From JAHDVS01 sp964370985 (lineage in GTDB: Bacteria; Actinomycetota; Thermoleophilia; Gaiellales; Gaiellaceae), in assembly GCA_964370985.1 (NCBI GenBank), contig CAYJLE010000010.1, forward strand, positions 19,520-83,519: a DNA stretch of 64,000 nt. Direction: 5' to 3'. Shown in pieces: positions 1-8,730 of this stretch. A program made the translations under genes and the position numbers. Position 1 is the first letter of the stretch, and each line of letters opens with the position of its first letter. Under the pieces are notes generated by a model. The model searched no databases, had not been told where the DNA came from, and saw only the letters and a program-made list of their open reading frames with translations.

Positions 1-180
1 CTGCTCCGAGTCGAAGTCGGTATCGACGCTGACGAATGCAGCCACGTCCGCCGGCACCAGCGCGGCACCTTCGCTCCCGGCCGTGCCGCTGCCGCCGCCG
101 CCGCCGCACGCCGCAGCGGCGAGGACGACCACGCTCGCGAGCGCGGCTGCGAGCGCCCTGGGCGGCGTGGAAAGCTGCAT
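1..180 (-). CDS. DUF3352-like lipoprotein, N-terminal 60 residues (runs off the window)
   Basis: Sixty codons are visible, starting ATG at 180 on the minus strand. The N-terminus is a lipoprotein signal: a hydrophobic stretch ending in a lipobox-like AAAACGG, with Cys about residue 25, followed by a Gly/Ser-rich spacer. After the spacer the text ALVPADVAAFVSVDTDFDSE resembles the start of the DUF3352 family of actinobacterial secreted proteins (about 500 residues, function unknown). It is the last visible gene of the aroG-to-gpsA operon, only 10 bp after the gpsA stop. The rest lies outside the window, so the family call rests on this short segment. Confidence 0.6.
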   Translation of the reverse strand, partial: MQLSTPPRALAAALASVVVLAAAACGGGGGSGTAGSEGAALVPADVAAFVSVDTDFDSEQ

Positions 181-190
181 CGTCTTCACC

Positions 191-1232
191 CTACTCTGTT
201 GTCGGCTCGCGTGCCATGAGACTTGAGACCAGCTCCGGCGCGCTGTTGCCCGCCAGCACCTGGCAGACAGCCTCGGTGATCGGGAGCTCGATTCCGAGCC
301 TCCGCGAGAGATCGCGCAGCACCGGCGCGGTCGCGATCCCCTCGACGACCATCCCGATCTCGGTCTCCGCCTGCTCGGGGGTGCGGCCCCGCACGAGCAG
401 CTCGCCGGCCCGCCGGTTGCGGCTGTGACGGCTCCAGCAGGTGACGATCAGGTCGCCCATGCCCGCGAGCCCCGAGAACGTCTCGGACCGCGCCCCGCAC
501 CCGCCACCGAGCCGAGCCAGCTCCCGGAGGCCACGGCTGATCAGCCCCGCCTTCGCGTTGTCGCCGAGCCCGAGGCCGTCGACGCCGCCCGCGGCGAGCG
601 CGATCACGTTCTTCGCGGCCGCGCACAGCTCGACCCCGACGAGGTCGCTGTTGACGTACACCCGGAAGAGCGGTGTCACGATCGCGTGCTGGAGCTCGCG
701 AGCCAGCCCCTCGTCCTCGCTGGCGACGACGGTCGCAGCCGGGAGCCCCTGGCCGATCTCCTCGGCGTGGTTGGGGCCCGAGAGCACCGCCACGGGCCTG
801 CCCTCGACGAGCTCGGACAGCCGCCGGCCGCTGGCCGGGTCGAGCCCCTTGGTCAGGATCAGGACGGGCGCGGGGGCCGGGGCCCCCGCCCCCCCCCCCC
901 CGCCCACCCCCCGCCGCCCCNNNNNNNNNNGCGGTGGTCTGCGGGGGGGGGGGCGGGGGGGGGGCCCCGGCGCCCGCGACGCTCGAGAACTCCCGGCTCG
1001 GAACCGCGAGCACGATCAGCTCCGCCGTCGCGAGCGGCGCCTCCGGAAGCGCGACGGCGCTGACGCCGGAGAGATCGACGCCGGTGAGGTAGCGGGGGTT
1101 TCGCCCGGTCTCCCTGATCTCCCGTGCCTGGTCCGGGTCGCGGCACGCCAGTGTGACGTCGTGGCCTCGACCGGCGAGGAGCGCCGCGAACACGGAGCCC
1201 CAGCAGCCGCCGCCAATGACGACGACGCGCAC
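191..1232 (-). CDS. gpsA: NAD(P)H-dependent glycerol-3-phosphate dehydrogenase, interrupted by an assembly gap
   Basis: GpsA reduces dihydroxyacetone phosphate to sn-glycerol 3-phosphate for phospholipid synthesis in the cytoplasm. The GTG start at 1232 gives MRVVVIGGGCWGSVFA, the Rossmann GxGxxG/A motif. The C-terminal part, in another frame, reads VLSGPNHAEEI, the conserved AAAKNVIALAAG (catalytic Lys) and SGLAGMGDLIVTC, all GpsA signatures. The two parts are separated by C/G homopolymers and ten Ns (882-966), which break the frame; I take this as assembly damage, not a true pseudogene. The start lies 1 bp after the der stop, so it is translated with der. The product complements plsC in the same operon. 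Confidence 0.9.
882..966. other. assembly gap (10 N) flanked by C and G homopolymers
   Basis: A C-rich run up to 920, Ns at 921-930 and a G-rich run from about 941 sit inside gpsA. Such runs at contig edges are typical of low-quality read ends, for example poly-G from two-colour sequencing. They destroy the gpsA frame. The 10-N length may not reflect the true gap size. Confidence 0.85.
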
Positions 1233-1233
1233 C

Positions 1234-2586
1234 TCAGCTCCGCTCGACGAAGTCGATCACGACGGGGATCCCGGCGAGCCCGAAGCGGTCGCGCAGGCGG
1301 TTCTCGACCCAGTAGGCCCAGTCGCGGGTGACGAGCCCCGGGTCGTTCACGAACAGCCGGAAGCGCGGCGGGCGGGTCTCGACCTGGGTGCCGTAGAGGA
1401 GATTGAGGCGCCGGCCCGCGCGCGCCGGCCCGGGCCGCTGATCCCGCAGCTCCGCGAGGAAGCGGTTCAGCTCGCCGGTGGTGACCCGGCCGGTGTGCCG
1501 GGCGAACAGATCCTCGACCCGGTCGAGCAGCCGCTCGAGACCCCTGCGGGTCGTTGCGGAGACAGCGACCACCTGCGGGCGCTGCCGGAGCCTGTCCTCG
1601 ACCCGGGGACGCACGTCCTCGATCCCGACGCGCGCGATGTCCCACTTCGCCAGCACGACGAGCGTCGAGCAGCCCGCCTTCCTGGCGACGTCGGCGACCG
1701 CGAGGTCCTGATCGACGAGGCCCTCGCTCGAGTCGACGAGCACGAGGGCGACATCGGCGCGCTCGGCGGCCGCGAGCGCCCGAAGCTCCGAGTAGTACTC
1801 GATCTCCTGCCGATGTCGGCGCTTGCGGCGCAGCCCGGCGGTGTCGACCAGCACGAACGTGGTCTCGCCGCGGCGCAGCACCGTGTCGATCGCGTCGCGC
1901 GTCGTGCCCGGCTCGCCCGAGACGATCACGCGCTCCTCCCCGAGCAGGGCGTTCAGGAGGCTCGACTTGCCGACGTTCGGCCGGCCCAGGATCGCCACGC
2001 GGATCGCCTCCGTCCCGGGGCCCGCGGGGCGCACCTCGCCCGTGCGTCCGAGCTCGCCCACGATCACGTCGAGCAGATCGCCCGTCCCGTGCCCGTGCAG
2101 CGCGGAGAGCGCCACGGGGTCACCCAGGCCGAGGCGGTGGAACTCGACTGCCTCGTCGTCACGCCGGGGGTCGTCGAGCTTGTTCGCGATCACGATCACC
2201 GGCTTGCGCGAGTGGCGCAGGATCGCCGCCACCTCCTCGTCCCCGGGCGTGATCCCGGCGCGGGCGTCGACCACGAACAGGACGAGGTCGGCCTCCTCCA
2301 CGGCCCTGCGCGCCTGCTCGGCGACCCCCCGGATCAGTGGCGTCGCGTCCGCGACGTCGACGCCGCCCGTGTCGACGAGCAGGAACGCCCGGCCGGCCCA
2401 CTCGCAGACGACATTCTTGCGATCGCGCGTCACCCCCGGCGTCTCGAACACGACCGCCTCCCGGGTCGCGGTCAGCCGGTTGACGAGCGTCGACTTGCCC
2501 ACGTTCGGAAAGCCGACGACCGCAACCACCCCGTCGAGGGCGAGCGGCGCCTCGGCGGGGCGCCCGCGTTCGCGGCCGGCTCTCAC
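1234..2586 (-). CDS. der: ribosome-assembly GTPase Der (EngA)
   Basis: Der is a tandem-GTPase factor for 50S subunit maturation. Two G domains are visible: the first with GFPNVGKST near residue 25, VDTGG and ANKLD; the second with GRPNVGKSS, VDTAGLRRK and a G4 motif AKWD. A KH-like C-terminal domain follows (YGTQVETRPPRFRLFVND). The GTG at 2586 overlaps the plsC TGA as GTGA and gives 450 residues, normal for Der; longer upstream starts would run into plsC. The second G4 motif has Ala where Asn of NKxD is expected. Translation is probably coupled with plsC upstream and gpsA downstream. Confidence 0.93.
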   Translation of the reverse strand: MRAGRERGRPAEAPLALDGVVAVVGFPNVGKSTLVNRLTATREAVVFETPGVTRDRKNVVCEWAGRAFLLVDTGGVDVADATPLIRGVAEQARRAVEEADLVLFVVDARAGITPGDEEVAAILRHSRKPVIVIANKLDDPRRDDEAVEFHRLGLGDPVALSALHGHGTGDLLDVIVGELGRTGEVRPAGPGTEAIRVAILGRPNVGKSSLLNALLGEERVIVSGEPGTTRDAIDTVLRRGETTFVLVDTAGLRRKRRHRQEIEYYSELRALAAAERADVALVLVDSSEGLVDQDLAVADVARKAGCSTLVVLAKWDIARVGIEDVRPRVEDRLRQRPQVVAVSATTRRGLERLLDRVEDLFARHTGRVTTGELNRFLAELRDQRPGPARAGRRLNLLYGTQVETRPPRFRLFVNDPGLVTRDWAYWVENRLRDRFGLAGIPVVIDFVERS

Positions 2587-3281
2587 CGGGGCGCCCTCGA
2601 GTGGAGGTGAGCGCGCAGCGGCGGCGTGCCGGCGGGGCGCCCGAGCTCGTGCACGTGCGCGAGAAACTCCCAGAGGCGGCGGATCTCGTCCATCACCTCG
2701 ACGGAGGCATCCCGGTAGCCACGCGAGTTGCGCGCGTGCTCGTCGAAGCGCAGCGGCTCGCCAAACGCGACGGACACCGGTCGGAGGTTCCAGTTCCACT
2801 CGAGCGTGCCGTAGACCGCAGCGGGGACGACCGGGACGCCCTCCTGGATCGCAACCATCGCCGCGCCCGGCTTGGCCTCACCCAGCTCGCCGTCGCGCTG
2901 GCGCGTCCCCTCGACGAACATGCCGAGCAGCTCGTTTCTCCGGACCGTCTCGCGCATACGCCGCAGCGCGTCCCGGTCGGACTCCCCGCGCCGCACCGAG
3001 AGCGTCCCGTGGGAGCGGATCAGCTGGCCGAGCCCGGGCACCCGGTGCGCCTCGACCTTGGCGGCGAAGACGATCCTCCTCGGGCAGGCGGTCCCGAACG
3101 CGGCCGGGTCGATGTAGTGGAAGTGGTTCATGGCGAGCACCGCACCGCCCTCGCGCGGCACGCGCTCGGCGCCGTAGACTCGCAGCCTCGCGAGCGCGTG
3201 GGTGAGCCCCCCGATCAGGCCTTTCCCGAACGTCCACCACATGAACGGGACGACGACGCGGGAGCCCGGGAAATCGCTCAT
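2583..3281 (-). CDS. plsC: 1-acyl-sn-glycerol-3-phosphate acyltransferase (PlsC family)
   Basis: This family acylates lysophosphatidic acid to phosphatidic acid at the inner face of the membrane. The 232-residue product has the catalytic HX4D motif in MNHFHYIDPAAFG and the substrate-binding VEGTRQRDG block, followed by GAAMVAIQEGVPVVP. The ATG at 3281 overlaps the cmk stop by 4 bp, and its own stop overlaps the der start. Together with gpsA two genes downstream it gives two steps of phosphatidate synthesis in one operon. Exact acyl-acceptor specificity cannot be read from sequence. Confidence 0.9.
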   Translation of the reverse strand: MSDFPGSRVVVPFMWWTFGKGLIGGLTHALARLRVYGAERVPREGGAVLAMNHFHYIDPAAFGTACPRRIVFAAKVEAHRVPGLGQLIRSHGTLSVRRGESDRDALRRMRETVRRNELLGMFVEGTRQRDGELGEAKPGAAMVAIQEGVPVVPAAVYGTLEWNWNLRPVSVAFGEPLRFDEHARNSRGYRDASVEVMDEIRRLWEFLAHVHELGRPAGTPPLRAHLHSRAPR

Positions 3282-3895
3282 TCCCCGGCCCTCGCGGCGA
3301 CGAGCCGTTCAATCCGCTCCACCACCTCGTCGATCGTGAGCTCGGTCGTGTCGATCACCTCGGCGTCGGCCGCGGGCGCGAGCTGGGCCGCGTCGCGCTC
3401 GTCACGGCCCCGCACCTCGTCGTCGCCGGCCGCCGGGCGTTCAGCCTGCCGCCGGCGCGCGCGCTCTTCCGGCTCCGCGACCAGGTACACCTTCACCTCG
3501 GCGCCCGGGCAGACGACGGTACCGATGTCGCGCCCCTCGACGACCGCGTCGCCGGCCTCGGCGAGCTCACGCTGACGGGAGCGCATGACGCGTCGCACCC
3601 CGTCGTGCCCCGCGACCGCCGACACGGCCCGGTCGATCTCGACGGCGCGGATGCATCCGGTCACGTCCCGACCGTCGACGAGCACGCGCTCCCCTTCGAA
3701 CGAGACGGGCGTCGCGACCGCGAGCCCCTCGAGCGCGGCACCGTCGCCGAGGTCGAGACCTTGCTCGAGCGCGAGCAGCGTGACCGTCCGGTACATGGCC
3801 CCGGTGTCGAGATAGCGGAAGGAGAGGCGCTCGGCGAGCCGTCTCGCGGCCGTGCTCTTGCCCGCGCCGGCGGGCCCGTCGATGGCGACGATCAC
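3278..3895 (-). CDS. cmk: cytidylate kinase
   Basis: Cmk phosphorylates CMP/dCMP with ATP. The 205-residue protein has the Walker A motif DGPAGAGKST at residues 6-15, then YLDTGAMYRT, the substrate-binding VVEGRDIGTVV and a lid rich in Arg (RARRRQAERP). The C-terminus has IDTTELTIDEVVERI, typical of Cmk. It starts ATG at 3895, 10 bp after the aroA stop, and overlaps plsC by 4 bp. cmk-plsC-der is a common order in actinobacteria and firmicutes. Confidence 0.95.
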   Translation of the reverse strand: MIVAIDGPAGAGKSTAARRLAERLSFRYLDTGAMYRTVTLLALEQGLDLGDGAALEGLAVATPVSFEGERVLVDGRDVTGCIRAVEIDRAVSAVAGHDGVRRVMRSRQRELAEAGDAVVEGRDIGTVVCPGAEVKVYLVAEPEERARRRQAERPAAGDDEVRGRDERDAAQLAPAADAEVIDTTELTIDEVVERIERLVAARAGE

Positions 3896-3905
3896 GGGCG
3901 GCTCC

Positions 3906-5189
3906 TCACCTGACGACCAGCGAGTCGAGAACTTCGAAGAAGCCGGGGTAGCTTACTGCGACGCAGTCGGCGCCCCGCACCTCGATCGGTTCGCGGGAGA
4001 GCAGCCCGGCGAGCGCGCCGAGCATGGCGATCCGGTGGTCGCCGGCCGCGTCGAGGACACCCCCGCCCCGCGGACGGGCCGGCACGCCCCGGACGCGGAA
4101 CCCGTCGCGCGTCTCGCTGATGCGGACGCCGGCGGCGCGCAGCGCGCGCGTCACGCTCTCGACGCGGTCTGACTCCTTGACGCGCAGCTCCTGAGCGCCG
4201 CGCACGCCGCTGTCGCCGTGGGCGAGCGCAGCGCAGAGAGCGAACAGGGGCAGCTCGTCGATCAGGAGCGGCACCTCCCCGGGCGTCACCTCCGTCGCGA
4301 CGAGCTCCGCCGAGGTGACCTCGAGGTCGGCCACCGGCTCGCCGCCCGCCTGACGGCGGTTGTAGACGGAGATCCGCGCACCCATGCGCTCCAGCACATG
4401 CAGGAAGCCAATGCGGGTCGGGTTCAGGCCGACCCCGTGCAGGCGCAGCTCGGAGCCCGGGAGAAGCGTCGCGGCCGCGAGGAACGGCGCGGCCGAGGAG
4501 AAGTCGCCTGGCACGTCGAGCGAGAGCGGCGAGAGCCGCTCTGCCGGCCAGACCGTCGCAACCGGCGGTCTCCGCTCGACGCGAGCGCCGACCCCCGCGA
4601 GCATCCGCTCGGTGTGATCGCGACTCGGCGAGGGCTCGACGACCGTCGTTGGCCCGTCGACGGCGTAGAGCCCCGCGAGCAGCACGCACGACTTGACCTG
4701 GGCGCTCGCGACCGGGCTCTCGTAGCGGATCGGCCGGAGCTCGCCCCCGCGGACGGTGAGCGGCGCGTGCCCGTCTACCGTCTCCACCGCCGCGCCCATC
4801 AGGCGGAGGGGCACGGCGACCCGCTCGAGCGGCCGCCGCGCCAGCGACTCGTCGCCGACGAGCTCGAAGCACCCCGGATGGCCGGCGAGGATCCCGGCGA
4901 GCAGGCGGATCAGGGTGCCCGCGTTCCCGCAGTCGACCGGGCCGGCGGGCGGGCGGAGACCGCGCAGGCCAGCGCCCTCGACCCGCAGCGTGTCGCCCTC
5001 GTCCCGCACCTCCGCGCCGAGCGCCGCCACCGCCGCCGCGGTCGAGAGCGTGTCGGCGGAGCGCCCGAAGCCACGGATCTCGCTCTCGCCGTCGGCGATC
5101 GCCGCGAGCAGGAGCGCGCGATGGGAGACCGACTTGTCCCCGGGTACGGCGACGTCGCCGCGGAGGCTGACGGCGGGCGCGACCTTCAC
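3906..5189 (-). CDS. aroA: 3-phosphoshikimate 1-carboxyvinyltransferase (EPSP synthase)
   Basis: AroA transfers enolpyruvyl from PEP to shikimate 3-phosphate. The 427-residue protein opens with the phosphate-binding GDVAVPGDKSVSHRALLL, then DCGNAGTLIRLLAG, YESPVASAQVKSC and LRVKESDRVESV, covering both lobes of the inside-out barrel. The GTG at 5189, 5 bp after the tyrA stop, is chosen because the family begins a few residues before the VPGDKS motif; the open frame extends far upstream through tyrA. NAGTLIRLLAG has the usual Gly of glyphosate-sensitive enzymes, but no phenotype is claimed. Confidence 0.95.
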   Translation of the reverse strand: MKVAPAVSLRGDVAVPGDKSVSHRALLLAAIADGESEIRGFGRSADTLSTAAAVAALGAEVRDEGDTLRVEGAGLRGLRPPAGPVDCGNAGTLIRLLAGILAGHPGCFELVGDESLARRPLERVAVPLRLMGAAVETVDGHAPLTVRGGELRPIRYESPVASAQVKSCVLLAGLYAVDGPTTVVEPSPSRDHTERMLAGVGARVERRPPVATVWPAERLSPLSLDVPGDFSSAAPFLAAATLLPGSELRLHGVGLNPTRIGFLHVLERMGARISVYNRRQAGGEPVADLEVTSAELVATEVTPGEVPLLIDELPLFALCAALAHGDSGVRGAQELRVKESDRVESVTRALRAAGVRISETRDGFRVRGVPARPRGGGVLDAAGDHRIAMLGALAGLLSREPIEVRGADCVAVSYPGFFEVLDSLVVR

Positions 5190-5194
5190 GACGC

Positions 5195-6295
5195 CTACTC
5201 CTCGAACTCGGGCGCCACGATCACCGAGTAGCCCTGCGCCTCGAGCAGCTCGGCGGCGCGGCGCGCAGCGTCCTCGCCCGTGACGAGGATCTCGAGCGTG
5301 CCGCCCCGCTCCGGCGTCATGTGCGCGAGGTCGAAGTCCTCGATGTTGATCTGCTGGGCGCCGAGCGCCTGCGTGATGCCGGACAGGACGCCCGGCCGGT
5401 CGGGCACGTGCACCTGGAGGCGCTGGAGCGCCCCCGCGTCCTCGTAGGCCTGCTCGAGCAGCTTGCGCCGGTTCCCGGCGGCCTCCCCGATCCAGCGGGC
5501 GAGGTAGCCGGCGTCGCGCGCCCCGAGCGCCCGCTCTAGCTCCTCGACGCGGCGGCGGTGCTCGGCGAGGGAGCCGAGCAGGGCATCGGCGTTCTCGAGG
5601 AAGATATCGACCCAGATCCGCGGATTCGCACCGGCGACCCGGGTCATGTCCTTGAGCGAGGCGCCGGCCGCGGCCAGCGCCTCGTGACCGTTGACCCGCG
5701 TGGCGCCCGCCTGGTTCAGGAGCAGGTTCGCGAGCGCGTGCGGCAGGTGACTCGTCAGCGCGAGCAGCCGGTCGTGGGCGGCCGGGTCGATCGCCACGGG
5801 GAACGCACCGAGCGAGGCGACAAAGCCGTGCAGGTCGCGGTAGCGCGCCGGCTCGGTCTCCGAGACGGGGGTCAGGAACCAGGTGGCGCCCTGGAAGAGG
5901 TCGCCGCTCGCGTGCTCGGGCCCGCGGGCCTCGGACCCGCACAGGGGGTGGCCGCCGATGAACCGCGCGCGGTCGACGACAGCCTCGCAGAGGGCCGCTT
6001 TCGTCGAGCCGACATCGGTGACGGTGCAGACGTCCTGGCTGGCCGCGAGCGTCGCGGCGACCTGGCTGCCGAGGGTCGCGACCGGGGCGGCGACGACGGC
6101 GAGATCAGCGCCGTCGAGCGCTTCCTCGAGGCTCGCGGCGGCGACGTGCACGGCACCCCGCTCGGCGGCGACGGCGAGGGCGCGCGGGTCGGTGTCCCAC
6201 CCGGAGACGCGGCCGACCCCGGCGCGGCCGGCCGCGAGGCCCACCGACGCGCCGATCAGCCCGGTGCCGACCACTGCGAGCCGCTCGAGCGCCAC
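5195..6295 (-). CDS. tyrA: prephenate dehydrogenase with C-terminal ACT domain
   Basis: TyrA oxidatively decarboxylates prephenate to 4-hydroxyphenylpyruvate for tyrosine. The 366-residue protein has an NAD-binding start (LAVVGTGLIGASVGLA), the catalytic region FIGGHPLCGSEARG and LTSHLPHALANLL, and a C-terminal ACT domain (VHVPDRPGVLSGITQALG), probably for feedback control by an amino acid. The GTG at 6295 shares one base with the DAHP synthase stop (TAGTG). aroA follows after 5 bp. Arogenate versus prephenate preference is not evident. Confidence 0.93.
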   Translation of the reverse strand: MALERLAVVGTGLIGASVGLAAGRAGVGRVSGWDTDPRALAVAAERGAVHVAAASLEEALDGADLAVVAAPVATLGSQVAATLAASQDVCTVTDVGSTKAALCEAVVDRARFIGGHPLCGSEARGPEHASGDLFQGATWFLTPVSETEPARYRDLHGFVASLGAFPVAIDPAAHDRLLALTSHLPHALANLLLNQAGATRVNGHEALAAAGASLKDMTRVAGANPRIWVDIFLENADALLGSLAEHRRRVEELERALGARDAGYLARWIGEAAGNRRKLLEQAYEDAGALQRLQVHVPDRPGVLSGITQALGAQQINIEDFDLAHMTPERGGTLEILVTGEDAARRAAELLEAQGYSVIVAPEFEE

Positions 6296-7680
6296 TAGCC
6301 GGCTCGACCCGGGAACACGTCGCGCTGCCGCATCAGCTCGGCCACGCGGAAGGCGAGGTCGAGCGCCTGCCGCGCGTTCAGCCGCGGGTCGCAGAGCGTC
6401 TCGTACCGATGCGAGAGCTGCTCCTCCAGCACAGCCTCGGAGCCGCCGAGGCACTCGGTGACGTCCTCGCCCGTGTACTCGAGGTGAACCCCACCGGGCC
6501 ACGCGCCCGCATGCCAGCAGGCCGCGAAGAAGGCCTCGAGCTCCGCCATGATCGCGTCGAAGCTGCGCGTCTTCACGCCGGTGGCGGTCCTGACGCCGTT
6601 GCCGTGCATCGGGTCGCACGCCCACACGACGGGGTGCCCGGCTTCGGCGACCGCGCGGAGCAGCGGCGGCAGCAGCTCGCCGATGCGGCCCGCGCCCATC
6701 CGCGTGATCAGCGTGAGCCGGCCGGGGATGCGGCCAGGGTTGAGGCGCCCGCACAGGTCGAGAACCTCGTCCGCGGTCGCCGTCGGCCCGAGCTTCACGC
6801 CGACGGGGTTGTGCACACCCGCGAAGAACTCGGTGTGGGCGCCGTCGAGCTGTCGCGTACGCTCGCCGACCCAGAGCATGTGGGCGGAGCAGTCGTACCA
6901 GTCGCCGGTCAGCGAGTCGCGCCTGGTCAATCCCTCCTCGTAGTCGAGCACGAGACCTTCGTGGCTCGTCCAGACGTCGACCTCGTGGAGCTGGCGCTCG
7001 GAGACGACGTCGATCCCGCAGGCGGCCATGAACCGCAGCGCCCGCTCGATCTCGGTCGCGAGCTGCTCGTAGCGGCGGCCCTCGACCGAGGTGGCCACGA
7101 AGTTCTGGTTCCACTCGTGGACGCGCATGATGTCGGCGAACCCGCCCTTCGTGAACGCGCGCAGCAGGTTGAGCGTCGCGGCCGACTGGTGGTAGGCCTG
7201 CACCATCCGCTCGGGGTCGTGGACGCGCGCCTCGGGGGTCGGGACCTCGCCATTGACGAGGTGGCCGAGGAACGAGGGCAGCTCGACGTCGCCGACACGC
7301 TCGGTCGGGGAGGAGCGCGGCTTCGCGAACTGGCCCGCGATACGGCCGACCTTGACGACCGGGAGCATGGCGCCGTACGTGAGCACAGCCGCCATCTGGA
7401 GCATGATCTTCAGCTTCTCGCGGATCGAGACCGCCGTGAAGTCGTGGAACGACTCGGCGCAGTCGCCGGCCTGGAGCAGGAACGCCCGGCCGGCCGCGAC
7501 CTCGCCGAGCGCCGCCTGGAGCGCCCGCGCCTCGCCGGCGAAGACGAGCGGCGGCATCGCCTTGAGACGGTCGAAGGCGGCACCGGCGGCGTGCTCGTCG
7601 GGCCAGCTCGGTTGGTGACACGCCCGGCGGGCGCGCCAGGACGAGGGTGTCCACGTCGAATCCATCACTGCCATGGCCAT
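6295..7680 (-). CDS. aroG: 3-deoxy-7-phosphoheptulonate synthase, class II
   Basis: This enzyme condenses PEP and erythrose 4-phosphate, the first step of the shikimate pathway. The 461-residue protein is the plant/actinobacterial class II type, with LLQAGDCAESF, the phosphate-binding QFAKPRSSPTE, VHNPVGVKLGPTA, LITRMGAGR, the metal-site VWACDPMHGNG and HLEYTGEDVTECLGG. It heads the operon: ATG at 7680 faces trpS (GTG 7712) across 31 bp, a bidirectional promoter region. A downstream ATG two codons in is also possible. Confidence 0.95.
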   Translation of the reverse strand: MAMAVMDSTWTPSSWRARRACHQPSWPDEHAAGAAFDRLKAMPPLVFAGEARALQAALGEVAAGRAFLLQAGDCAESFHDFTAVSIREKLKIMLQMAAVLTYGAMLPVVKVGRIAGQFAKPRSSPTERVGDVELPSFLGHLVNGEVPTPEARVHDPERMVQAYHQSAATLNLLRAFTKGGFADIMRVHEWNQNFVATSVEGRRYEQLATEIERALRFMAACGIDVVSERQLHEVDVWTSHEGLVLDYEEGLTRRDSLTGDWYDCSAHMLWVGERTRQLDGAHTEFFAGVHNPVGVKLGPTATADEVLDLCGRLNPGRIPGRLTLITRMGAGRIGELLPPLLRAVAEAGHPVVWACDPMHGNGVRTATGVKTRSFDAIMAELEAFFAACWHAGAWPGGVHLEYTGEDVTECLGGSEAVLEEQLSHRYETLCDPRLNARQALDLAFRVAELMRQRDVFPGRAG

Positions 7681-7711
7681 TCAGTGTAGTGAGGGATAAT
7701 CCCCGGCGACC

Positions 7712-8621
7712 GTGCGCATCCTCTCGGGCATCCAGCCGACGGGCGACAAGCACCTCGGCAACTACTTCGGGGCGATCCGCCGCTGGGCGGAGCAGCAGCA
7801 CGGGGCCGACTGCTTCCACCCGATCGTCGACCTGCACGCGATCACGATCCCGAAGGAGCCCGGAGAGCTGCGCGAGTCGACGCTGTCACTGGCCGCGCTG
7901 CTCGTTGCCTGCGGGCTCGACCCGGACGTGGCGACGCTGTTCGTCCAGAGCCACGTGCCCGAGCACCCGCGGCTCGCATGGGTGCTCGAGTGCATGACAC
8001 CGTACGGCGACCTGCGCAGGATGCCCCAGTACCGCGAGAAGTCCGCGAAGGAGCATGGCTTCGGCGTCGCGCTGCTCACGTACCCGGTTCTCCAGGCGGC
8101 GGACATCCTCCTCTACCAGGCCGACGCTGTGCCGGTCGGTGAGGACCAGCGCCAGCATCTGGAGCTGGCCCGTGATATCGCGCAGCGGTTCAACAACCGC
8201 TTTGGCGACACGTTCACGGTGCCCGAGGGGACGTACCCGGAGATCGGGGCGAAGCTGATGGACCTCCAGGATCCGACCAGCCGGATGTCGACGTCGGCGG
8301 ACTCGGACGCCGGCGTGCTGCGCCTGCTCGACCCGCCCGATGTGATCCGCAAGAAGCTGCGCTCGGCGGTCACGGACTCGGGTCGCGAGGTCGTGCGCTC
8401 CACGGACAAGCCCGGGGTCACGAACCTGATCGAGATCCTCGCGGCCGCGCTCGGCGAGGCGCCCGAGGCGATCGAGTCCCGCTACGACGGCCAGGGCTAC
8501 GGCGCGTTCAAGGCCGAGGTAGCCGAGGCGGTCGTCGGGCTGCTCGAGCCGATCCAGCGCCGCTACCAGGACCTGCGGGCCGACCCGGGGGAGCTGCACA
8601 GGATCCTCACCGTGGGCGCCG
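7712..8621 (+). CDS. trpS: tryptophanyl-tRNA synthetase, 3' end lost in a gap
   Basis: TrpS charges tRNA-Trp. The GTG at 7712 gives MRILSGIQPTGDKHLGNYFG, with the class I HIGH-type signature in KHLGNY. Further motifs are PVGEDQRQHLELARDI and the KMSKS equivalent RMSTSADSDAG near residue 190. About 303 residues are present before the N-run at 8622; a full protein is about 335, so only the C-terminal anticodon-binding tail is missing. It is divergent from the aromatic operon that feeds tryptophan synthesis. Confidence 0.93.
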
Positions 8622-8721
8622 NNNNNNNNNNNNNNNNNNNNNNNNNNNNNNNNNNNNNNNNNNNNNNNNNNNNNNNNNNNNNNNNNNNNNNNNNNNNNNN
8701 NNNNNNNNNNNNNNNNNNNNN
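8622..8721. other. scaffold gap, 100 N
   Basis: Exactly 100 Ns at the 3' end of trpS. This is the conventional placeholder for a gap of unknown length, so distances across it and the adjacency of trpS to the MerR gene are not certain. Confidence 0.95.
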
Positions 8722-8730
8722 ATTCGCACC

